Shown piece by piece: positions 1 through 8,310 of a stretch of 64,000 nucleotides of DNA. The position numbers were made by a program, and so were the translations under genes. Position 1 is the stretch's first letter; each line of letters starts with the position of its first letter. This DNA is from Tetragonia tetragonoides (taxonomy: Eukaryota; Streptophyta; Magnoliopsida; Caryophyllales; Aizoaceae). The stretch is from NCBI GenBank assembly GCA_038025085.1, contig CM076147.1, positions 35,626,766 through 35,690,765 of the forward strand. The letters run 5' to 3'. A model generated the notes under the pieces. It did no database searches and was not told the DNA's origin. It was given only the letters and a program-made list of their open reading frames with translations.

Positions 1-11
1 AATGCAATGTA

Positions 12-1627
12 CTAACTCAAATTTCTTACATCTCGGATGGTATCTGAAGCTTGGTTCATTTTTAAGATCAACCAGACATCTTGACAAAAAAATCCATGGC
101 TAACACAAACAAATATGGAGAAATAGGCAAGGATTGAATAACTCACTGATTTTATGCACATCATGATCCAGTTTATAAATTTCACTGGAAATTGCATCCC
201 CACCAAGACTTGTTCAAGAAAGCACCATTCTAAAGAGTCATACGCCTTTCTCAAGTCTACTTTCACAACACATCGAGGAGAAACCCCTTTTTTCTCATAA
301 TGTTTAATGATTTCATGAGCCAAAATTATATTGTCACCAATGAACCTCCCCTTCACAAAAGCTGATTGCTCAAGGTGAACAACATCATTCAGTACTACAC
401 ATAATATGTTTGCCAGGGTCTTTGAGATAATTTTATATAGTACATTACAACAGGCCATAGGACGATAATCACTAATAAAGGAAGGATTTTCCTTTTTAGG
501 TATTAATGTAGCTGAAGCACAGTTCAGAGCTTTTAGAAGATTACCTAAAAGAAATGTACACTGAATAGCCTTGACAATATCCTTCCCCACAATCTCCCAA
601 GAGGCTTTATAAAAAGCTGCAGGGAAGCCATTGGGTCCAGGGGCTTTGTCATCACCGATCTCCCAGAGAGCTTGTTTAATTTCCTTCTCAGAGAACTCCA
701 CACAGAGCTGAATTTGTTGAGCAGTAGACAAAACAGCACCATTTCTCATGATGTCAGGATGAACAGCAGGTAACTCTTGAGAACTAGAACCCATCATCCC
801 CTTGAAGTAGTCCTGAAACTCCTTTTTAATAGCCTCATGATCAGTTAATTTTACCCCTGGTGAGTTGTATATGGTAGGGATGTTCATGGTAGGTTAACCG
901 AACCGAAAGGTTCACTCGGTTCGGTTAACCGATATTTCGGATCGCCAATTTCGTGAACCGTAACCGTAACCGTAACCGTAACCAAAAGTACAGGTTAACC
1001 GACTTTCGGTTAACCTATTTTTCCAGTTCGATTATAAGGTTAACCGAAAACCGTACTTATATGATTTTTATAGTATAATTAACTATTTTTAAACGTATTT
1101 TTAAAAAAATAGAAGCTAAATTTACTATTTAGATTCGCAAAATAATAAAGAGATATAAATTGCATGAATTCTTAGTTATTAAACATTACATTCAAACTTT
1201 ATATTTAAAGTTTGGATAAAAACATTATAAAATATTTTTAAAAAAAGCTTAAAAAATACTTTTCGGTTAACCGAAATCTCCAAAACCGTGAACCTAAATC
1301 AAACCGAGAAACCGCAAAAAAATTTTGGTTCGGTTAACTGAACCGTTTTAAACGAAAAAATAGGTTCGGGTAACCAAATTTTTGGTGCGATTTTTCGATT
1401 TTACGGTTCGGTTTTTCGGTTACGGTTTTTCTGGACACCCCTAGTATATGGAGTAAATGTTGTTTGTAGCTCTTCTACTCTTCATATAAGCATGAAAATA
1501 TTTGGAATTTTCATCACCTTCTTTAATCCATTGCACTCTTGCTTTCTGTCTTGCAATGCTCTCTTCCATATTTTTGAGCTTATGCCATTTTTCTATTACA
1601 CTCTTCTCTTTCTGTATCAGGTTCTCA
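12..1627 (-). pseudogene. LINE ORF2, linker and N-terminal reverse transcriptase, split by a hAT MITE
   Basis: Once the MITE at 875-1443 is set aside, the frame runs from the linker (VQWIKEGDENSKYFHAY, positions about 1540-1490) straight into NSPGVKLTDHEAIKKEF and the RT fingers/palm region: DDKAPGPNGFPAAFYK, DYRPMACCNVLYKIISK, SAFVKGRFIGDNI and VVKVDLRKAYDSLEW. The reading frame is restored exactly by removing the MITE and one copy of its 8-bp duplication. Apparent start codons at 885-887 belong to the MITE and are not real. The frame ends after CIKSVSYSILA, before the catalytic FADD box. Confidence 0.85.
875..1443. mobile_element. hAT-type MITE inside the LINE ORF2
   Basis: The element is 569 bp. 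Its ends are TAGGGATGTTCA (left) and TAGGGGTGTCCA (right end, reverse complement), differing at 2 of 12 positions. It is flanked by a perfect 8-bp duplication GTATATGG at 867-874 and 1444-1451. The subterminal parts are dense in GGTTAACCGAA / TTCGGTTAACC repeats and one run of four CCGTAA units. Eight-bp duplications and TAGGG-like ends are typical of hAT elements. No transposase is present, so it is non-autonomous. Confidence 0.85.
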
Positions 1628-2587
1628 TTAAATAAAATCTGTAGTCAAGAGTTCCTGAACACCAACCAAATCCCTATATGCTTCCTGTACCCTATCTGCA
1701 ATTTTTGTTGAGTAAAAATCAGCCTTTTTCAGAGCTATTTTCACTTCTTTATGTTTTTGTAGGATCTGGTACATTTGTGAACCTGTAGTCTGGGATTTCG
1801 AACTATCAGCAACAATGCTAAGAAGATTACCACATTTCACCCAAGTATTAAAGAACCTGAATGGTCTTTTCCCTAGTTCAGTGTGTTTCTGAAACACCAC
1901 AACAGCAGGTGCATGATCTGAGACAAATAGAGGTAGAAATTCTACCTCTACTGCAGGGAGTTGTACTAGCCATTCATAGTTCCCCAATATTCTGTCTATC
2001 TTGCTATATACTCTGTGACCAGCATCTTGTTTATTTGACCAAGTAAAATCCCCTCCATGTGCCTTTATATCAGATAATCCCAAATTGTAGCATAGATTCT
2101 GCAGCTCATCATTTCCAGAGAAAGTACTATCAAACTGCATTCTTTCAGACACAAACATTGTAGCATTGAAGTCTCCTCCTATAAGCCAAGGTTCCTTCAC
2201 ATTGCTACATATGCTCTCCAACTCTTGCCAGCAAAGAGCCCTTTGATTCTCATCATTTCTTGCATATACGGCTGTCACAATAAAAGACACACCAGATTGT
2301 AATATCACCCTCAAATGCACAAATTGATCAGTGACTTTCTCATTTTGGATTTCAAGAATAGCAAGGTCCCAAGATATCCAAATTCTCCCATTTATAGCTT
2401 CATTGTTATTACAAAAATAGGTCCAATTATTGGATAATTTGCCTGCCACACTCTTAGCTTTCTTCTCTTTCACTCTAGTCTCAAGTAAAGCTACAAAATA
2501 TACTTTACTTTTATTCACAAAATTCTTCACATCTTTCAACTTGGAGGGCTTATTCATCCCTCTCACGTTCCAAAAAAGGAACTTCAT
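1628..2587 (-). pseudogene. LINE ORF2, AP-endonuclease domain
   Basis: This is the start of ORF2 of the LINE and encodes an exonuclease-endonuclease-phosphatase fold that nicks target DNA for target-primed reverse transcription. The N terminus MKFLFWNVRGMNKPSK has the usual W-N-x-R-G start. ETRVK, the GGDFNATMFVSERM stretch and SDHAPAVV carry the expected Glu, Asp/Asn and Asp-His catalytic positions. The frame stops at 1628 after LLTTDFI, whereas the RT linker (ENLIQKEKSVIEKW...) continues in another frame, which points to a single indel near 1628. The start ATG at 2587 overlaps the stop of the ORF1 frame. The copy is dead because of the frameshift and the MITE. Confidence 0.85.
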
Positions 2588-2753
2588 TGAGATATATTGT
2601 GAAAAGGAGACACCCTTACCCCAGGGTTTCCTCCCAAATGTAGTGTCTTTGCTAAACCAATCCCTCTGCTACTCTCAGCAGCTGGGATGCTTGTTGACTG
2701 CATTCCCCCCTCAAGCACACAATCATCATCTTGCAACACTGTAAAAGAGTTGC

Positions 2754-3335
2754 TCAGTGCCACAACAGCTCGAGTAACTTATTATTATTATTATTGTTAT
2801 TATTGTCTATGGAGATGTTGTTGTTGTCCTTGGATTTGTACTTGACTTCCCACTCGTGGCTCTTGCAATCCTCCTGCTGCTGCGGCTTGAGGATAGAGCT
2901 GATTCTCTGAGTAGTTGGAATGCGATTGGGCTCGCAATTCTCTTTCTCTGCGACTTGTAATTCAATTCGGGATTTGGGAGCCTTGAAGAATTTAGGAGTG
3001 GAAGGTCTAGAGTTGGAAGTGGAGTTGTTGGAGAGAGGGAAGGGAGAGAGACGGAAGCTGTCGTTTGAATCGAGGCCAGCCATGAGCTCCCAGGAGTTGA
3101 TGACCTCCGGCTCAGAATGGATGGCTCGGGATTCAGAAAGAGGGCTAAGGAATGGAACTGGGCTTGAAGAAATTGAACCAGGAGGCGTCTGAGGAGGGGG
3201 ATGGTCTAGACCGGTAACGAGGCCGTAAGTGGTGGAGGTGAGAGAAACGATGTGATGACCCAACGCACCGCTTCCCATTCCCATTTGGCTCAATTCTTCG
3301 TCCTGGTTCAGCAGACTCGATGACACACACCCCAT
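2754..3335 (-). pseudogene. Glutaredoxin-domain family protein, N-terminal half only
   Basis: The frame starts at the ATG at 3333-3335 (MGCVSSSLLNQDEELS). An upstream in-frame extension exists, but MGCVSS is the conserved start with a predicted N-myristoylation glycine. Next come HHIVSLTSTTYGLVTGLDHP, PSTPKFFKAPKSRIE and the INSWELMAGLDSNDSF block (here with V-I-N-S-W-E-L), which match the N-terminal region of plant proteins whose C-terminal half is a glutaredoxin/DEP-like domain (Arabidopsis At5g39865 type). The frame ends in an Asn run and KLLELLWH just where the LINE starts, so the whole glutaredoxin domain is missing. It may continue beyond the left edge on the far side of the LINE. The family assignment is by recognition and was not searched. 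Confidence 0.6.
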
Positions 3336-3570
3336 TCCTATTCCTCTTTCTTCTTCTTCTACTTCTTCGTGAATGAATGAGCAACCCAAATTAAATGCTT
3401 CAAACCAACAATGCCAAGGAGCCTCAAAATTCAATTAACTGCAATAAAGGCAAATCACCATTTGGATTCTGATCTCTGGAAGAATGAAAGAGAGAGAGGC
3501 AGAAGAAGTCGCAGAAGAAACGAGAAGTTTTTGTTATTGTTATTATTACGATAAATTTTATGAAAATGCT

Positions 3571-3577
3571 TTTTATA
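3571..3577 (-). promoter_or_regulatory. TATA box candidate for the glutaredoxin-like gene fragment
   Basis: The minus strand reads TATAAAA, about 235 bases upstream of the MGCVSS start. A pyrimidine-rich stretch (TCTTCTGCCTCTCTCTC) follows, as in many plant 5' UTRs. Together with the conserved N terminus this suggests the fragment kept its own promoter. Weak support: one motif only. Confidence 0.35.
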
Positions 3578-3604
3578 AATATAGAAAATATCGGGGTATC
3601 ACAG

Positions 3605-4772
3605 AGGATGAGGGCAATGACATTGAAACCGAGACCAATGCAATAGGCAAGTGCCCAACTCACACTATCCTCGATGTAAATAAGAAATGTGTAGCCTATA
3701 ATTGAACAAAGATATAGGGTGAAGACGAACCAATTGAAGAAACTTGCTTGATGTTTAGGCTTGTTGAGTTGATCGGCTCCCATGGTTTCGAGTATGAAAC
3801 GAGTTCCTCCTAGGCCAAGGGAGGCTAGTGCTAGGGTTATGTAGAGAAAGCAGTATTGAAAGCTTGTTGGCGGTACACATATGGTGTTGTTAGAGGTTGT
3901 ACATGGAGGTGGCTTTAGGGAGTGGACTGTAACTATGAAGTTGAACATAATCACTCCCTGCAAATTAACACGAAACTAGTTTTTGTTATTGTTGTTATTA
4001 CAACGATAATGTGTACTCTAACCTCGAGCTAGATTGTTAGTTAATACGAGTAATAATCTGCAAGTAAATATGTATGCTACAATATTGTGGGAGTATTGAT
4101 ATCTACTCCCAGGCCGTAGGCCGGGCATTCAAACATTCGAACCCAACAACCCAAATAATCGGTGCAGCCGCCCAAGTAAACATGGAGCTCAAACAAATTA
4201 AATAGTCAGGGGTGTACCTTAGATACATCCGAGACTACCTAAAAACTTTCTAGCGAGCCACTACTATTTGAGTGTGCATTAGATAAATCAGAGTTTATGC
4301 AGTAGCCTGCAAACCACGCACATACACATACATTATGCAAGCAAACAAGATAAACCTTGAAGACATACGACTTTGCAAAGAGGACTAGTGGAATTAAATC
4401 GGACCATGACCTTTGTCATAAAATCAACCCCATGACCAACTTTATTGCCCTTTTCAGAGTATATAATATTTATTTATTTATTTTGGGAGGGGGAGGGGGG
4501 GTTTGACATATAAATTGATTTAATTTTGTGGTGTAGGGGGTGGGTGTATGTGTGTTTAAATTAAAGTAGTTGGCAGTTAGCAGTTATTAATTACCACTTA
4601 CCACTAATGAGACGATGGAGGAAACGAGAACAATAGTGAAGGCACCAATACTTGAATCAACTGCTATGGCGGCTATGAACGGTAAGAAGTTGACAAAACC
4701 ACTAAAGATGTTATTGATCTGAGAAGCAGCAATGCTCTTCACGTTGAACTCCGTCATCAGGAACACTATTAA
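3605..4772 (-). pseudogene. NPF (NRT1/PTR) transporter pseudogene, exons 2 and 3 only
   Basis: Exon 3 remnant (3605-3957) begins after a CAG acceptor and reads GVIMFNFIVTVHSLKPPPC...LGLGGTRFILETMGADQLNKPKHQASFFNWFVFTLYL, then breaks off near 3605 in the middle of a membrane helix (NVIALIL). The sequence to its left is the upstream region of the glutaredoxin-like gene. The exon 2 remnant (4602-4772) has a good GTAAG donor and reads VFLMTEFNVKSIAASQINNIFSGFVNFLPFIAAIAVDSSIGAF, and is cut at 4772 by the Harbinger element. Exons 1 and 4 are absent. Intron 2 (3958-4601) carries no gene. It is a dead member of the tandem transporter cluster. Confidence 0.85.
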
Positions 4773-5397
4773 AGGGATGTTTGGCCAAATTTTTTTAAAA
4801 CTGTCTGTTTTTTGAGTGCAGTTTCTAAGAAACTGTTTCTTGAGAAATTGAGAGTGTTTAGCAACTCCATTAAAAAAGTGATTTTTAAGAACAAAAATTA
4901 TTTGGTGGAGTTGTTTGACCTAATTTTTGAAAAACTATTTCTACAATATCAAATAATGAGTTTAATATTACTAGTATTTTTTTTTTTCTTTTGATTATTT
5001 GTGGAATCTAGGTTCTATTTTTTTTAAATACGTAGTTTCTTAACAAGTTTCCAAATAATAAATTTTGTATGTACTTTTCATGATTACTCAATTGTTTCTT
5101 TCGGACACATTATTTTTTCTATCCCTCTATAATGGGCCCCATTTATATTTTTACACGTGATAAAACAAACAGTAAATTGGTTAATTGGCAAAATAGAAAG
5201 GAAATAAATCAAATAATCACAAAAATTTAGTACAAATAGGAACACTTTATATACAATAAAAGTAATTTTTTCTTAAAAAGATATAAAATGAATTACAACA
5301 AACTTTACAAATAGCTCCAAGATTACTCAAACAAGCGTGCTTCTTTTAAGCTCCACTAACGAAAACGCAATTTGGTCACCAACATATGCTATTTGAG

Positions 5398-5492
5398 CAT
5401 TTGACCTCGGGAAGAGGATAATTTTCACCCTTAAAAGGAGCTATATAGCCTTTCATGTTTGGATAACCCGCATCCATAACGTAATACTTACC
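5398..5492 (-). pseudogene. Harbinger-type (DDE_4, HARBI1/ALP1-like) transposase exon
   Basis: The reading begins after a good acceptor (ATTGTAG) and gives KYYVMDAGYPNMKGY followed by APFKGENYPLPE. In the Harbinger transposase family this block is conserved as the second-Asp region (YYLVDxGYPNxxGYLAPYRGxRYHL), so the Asp of VMDAGY is the likely catalytic residue. No other transposase blocks were recognised nearby; upstream and downstream frames are closed. The element is therefore non-autonomous or decayed. Confidence 0.65.
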
Positions 5493-6054
5493 TACAATTA
5501 AATAAATTAAAACAATATCAGATGAGGATAAAATATATATACAGAATTCAGGACTATACAAAAAAACAAAGTGCCATAAACTGAACTCAACATCACTAGG
5601 ACAAAGCCACTTGCTGCTTAGAATATACTATCATAATTATATTCCTAATGCTGATACAAATCATCAAGTATATACAAGTATTCCAAACTTCAAATTTACA
5701 ACTCATTACTCATCAATCTCAGCAGTCACAGCTACAAATACCCTGAAGCAAAGCAAAAGATAGAAGTCACCAGCTTTGATAACGAACAAGAGAATGGGGG
5801 AGGTGCTCCAAGACTGAGCAATAAAACGCAAATCAACAAATCAATGAATTACACTGGCCTCCAAAAGCCACTCAAATGAATATACGAGGAGATAAAAACT
5901 TGAGGGTTTTATCCCCTAGCAATTACATCTGATTCCTAATGCTGCTTGCAAGTTACTACATTCTTTATGCAAGTACCATGATTCTGAATTGGCTGGTATC
6001 TATGATCATGAAGGGTATGTCATTTTCTATTTGATTGTATTCTCAACCAATGTA

Positions 6055-6222
6055 CCACCTTGTCCTAGAGAAACCTGAGACCAAGGCCATCCCAGAAGAC
6101 AGTTCGATCACCACCTTGTCCTAGAGAAACCTGAGACCAAGGCCATCCCAGAAGACAGTTCGATCACCACCTTGTCCTAGAGAAACCTGAGATCAAGGCC
6201 ATCCCAGAAGACAGTTCGATCA
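6055..6222. repeat. Tandem repeat, 3 copies of 56 bp
   Basis: Three almost identical units start at 6055, 6111 and 6167 (CCACCTTGTCCTAGAGAAAC...TTCGATCA). The third has one change (GAGATCAAGG instead of GAGACCAAGG) and ends CCAGATTG. It lies inside the Harbinger-like element. The near identity points to recent expansion. Confidence 0.9.
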
Positions 6223-7640
6223 CCAGATTGAGATTTAGATTTGCACAGTTGCACTAATCAAATAACTAGTGTGACTGATCAGGTGATGAACTCCACCAAA
6301 TAGCGAAGGGCTGATCAGTTTTATGACTTGCTTCATGTCAAACCAAATTTGCCAGCTCTACCATCTAACTTAAACAAACATCAAAGTGAGGACTAATCCA
6401 TTACTAACGTAAGTTGAAGAGAGGATCAAGATTTTCATACAGAACTCAAAACATGGTACTTGCATATGTTACTATTCAGAATCCCCTTGTGTATGGTAGA
6501 CAGTTGTACACCTCCCTACTATCAAGATGTACAAACTCAACGAAGTCTTCCAGTGGCATAAAAGCCTAAATCATTTTCCCTATTTTATTTGCCTTTTGAT
6601 CCCCCTTCCCCACTCTTCCCTTGTTCGAAGCAATACTCCTAATTCTTACAAGTAGCACAAACATACCACATTGCATTATAAACTCATCAACAATCAATAT
6701 GTTGCAAATTTGAAATTATATGTTCCTACCGAACAACTTCCAGCAGCTGGCAATTACATCTTCTAGACACCTGTATATGAACGAAGAGAAGTATATGGAA
6801 GAGACTTCAGAAGGCTCATCAGTCACTTACCCCATAATCTCCAGATTCCCTGACATTGCATTTCATAACCATAACACAACTTTCCAAAGCCAAATTGCAA
6901 CAAATAGAACACTTCTATCAACCAAAAAGCTTTGCAGAATTATAGATCCATGAGACTACCATTTACCATGTGTTCACCCAATTTAAAGTCTACACTAAAT
7001 TTCGACACAAACCATATCACCCACCATATATTAGCTTCATCCATCTCAACAATCATCATCCAAAACCAGAAAATATGCAAAAAAAAAAAAAAAAACAAAA
7101 AACAAAATCCAGAATCCATGGACAAATCATAAGTCATAAATCACATAATAACCACTTCGGGAAAAGAAAAACCGAGTCAAACAATAAGTACTTGCTTCAT
7201 CAACAACAACAACAACAACAATTTGATTGCTTACCAAAACGCCTTCCAATTGCTCGACAAAGTGCCCCACTAAAGTGGAACGCCTTCAAAATCGACCTTG
7301 AATCCTTTTGATTTTAACAAAGCCAAAGCTTCTGCATCAGTTGTACATAGAATCGACAAAAAAGCCCCAAACAAATTTGATGAATGGACTCAATTTGAGC
7401 TTTCAAACTCTTGGATAAACCCTAGATCCGAAAATCTAAATCAACCCGAACAAAGAGGGAAGAAAATAAGATAATTTAGCTGAACATAACTTCGAATTGT
7501 TCACAAAAACATTGAATTGAGAGAGATAAAAAAAAAATAAAAAATACCCCTAATTTCGTGTGTCCTTGTTGCTTGATAAAGAGAAGGAAAATGGAGAAAG
7601 AGACAGAATGAACGTACGAATGAATGAGGAAAGAACAACT
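6223..7640. other. No gene recognised: interior of the Harbinger-like element
   Basis: Only short frames are open here (for example 6720-6953 and 6970-7311), with low-complexity Lys/Asn/Gln stretches from A-runs at 7078-7095 and a CAA run at 7202-7220. The part around 7440-7640 reads like the 5' UTR/upstream region of something on the minus strand, but I cannot name it. Confidence 0.4.
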
Positions 7641-7655
7641 GAATGGGAGGAAATT

Positions 7656-7936
7656 GATGAGTGTAGCGATGGAGACAATTTTGGCAGAAGCAAGTGCTAT
7701 TAAGTTGGGGTTGATGATGGCAATAAGTTAGCTTCTTGTTTTGTTAGTGTGAAGTGGAGTCATGTAAAGCGAGAAGGGAACAAGGTTGTGCAGGAAATGT
7801 CGCACCTGCAACCCGTCTCGTTCTCAATTAGAGTCTGGATAGAAAGAGCTCCAGAGAGTGTGTTGGATGTAATGGCTTCGGACTGGTGCAATTTTGCTAA
7901 TAATAATTAAGACTTCTTTTTTCTCAAAAAAAAAAA
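7656..7936 (+). mobile_element. 5'-truncated LINE tail (RNase H end plus poly-A)
   Basis: This 281-bp insertion reads the C-terminal RNase H segment of a plant LINE ORF2 (AMETILAEASAIKLGLM, then WSHVKREGNKVVQEMSHLQP and PESVLDVMASDWCN), followed by a stop and an A11 run at 7926-7936. A perfect 15-bp duplication GAATGGGAGGAAATT flanks it at 7641-7655 and 7937-7951. This is a textbook target-primed insertion, severely 5' truncated, nested in the Harbinger-like element. The peptide is similar to the end of the LINE at 28.4-34.0 kb (VKREGNKAAHFMAHLNPISF), so a relative of that family was the source. Confidence 0.9.
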
Positions 7937-8310
7937 GAATGGGAGGAAATTAGAGGGGACACGGAGAAAAATAAAAAAAATGTTTACTAAAAGAAGCCCA
8001 AAACACGCGAGAAACAGATCAAGAAGCTACAAAGTGGAGCTTTTGTTTTTAGGCCCATAGAAATTGTTTTTAGTTTCTTAGAAATTAAAAATGTATTTCT
8101 CCAAAAGTAGTGTTTGGCCTAGTTTCTATTTTTTGGGTCTAGAAATAGTTTAAAAAGTTGGGCCAAACACCCTCTAAGATAATCAACATTTTAACTTTCG
8201 AATAGTTAAACTACCCTGTGTTGAGCTACCCTGAATAACACAGGATAGTTAAACACATTTCAATGTCATTGCAATTAAACATACAACATAAAAAACTTAA
8301 AAAGTCTTAA

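Larger units (their letters stand above)
1..2765 (-). mobile_element. LINE (L1-like) retrotransposon, 5' part, running off the left edge
   Basis: A non-LTR retrotransposon lies on the minus strand. From right to left it shows the tail of ORF1 (about 2765-2584), an AP-endonuclease (1628-2587), the endonuclease-RT linker and the N-terminal part of a reverse transcriptase (12-867). The palm motif FADD and the 3' end are outside the window. The ORF1 tail ends in a TGA that overlaps the ORF2 ATG (ATGA on the minus strand, 2584-2587). A hAT MITE (875-1443) is inserted in ORF2. The right end abuts the glutaredoxin-like gene fragment near a TTA/AAT-rich tract at about 2765-2805, so the exact junction is uncertain by some 15 bases. 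Confidence 0.85.
4773..8174. mobile_element. Degraded PIF/Harbinger-type DNA transposon
   Basis: The ends are related inverted repeats: AGGGATGTTTGGCC at 4773 and GAGGGTGTTTGGCC (reverse complement) at 8161-8174. Similarity continues inwards (the motif TAGAAACT/TTTCTAAGAAACT recurs on both sides). A transposase exon of the Harbinger DDE class lies inside at 5398-5492 on the minus strand. TAA borders both ends (4770-4772 and 8175-8177), as expected for Harbinger. However, the two flanks come from different parts of the transporter locus: exon 2 on the left, a 3' gene flank on the right. The interior (5500-7640) shows no other recognisable gene. Confidence 0.65.

Noticed and set aside
960..985. 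Telomere-like CCGTAA repeats
   Set aside because: The unit is CCGTAA, not the plant telomere CCCTAAA, and it is a subterminal motif of the hAT MITE.
2920..3192. Plus-strand 90-aa frame opposite the glutaredoxin-like fragment
   Set aside because: Shadow of the minus-strand coding sequence; that strand has the conserved motifs.
3424..3604. C-terminal extension of the NPF pseudogene frame (after NVIALIL)
   Set aside because: The residues after the break are upstream sequence of the neighbouring gene read in frame by chance.
6720..7311. Three short frames (77, 66 and 113 codons)
   Set aside because: Overlapping, low complexity, no start context, no recognisable domain; within decayed transposon sequence.
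8174..8177. TAA as proof of a Harbinger target duplication
   Set aside because: The two flanks are from different transporter copies and both contain TAA natively, so it cannot count as a duplication.
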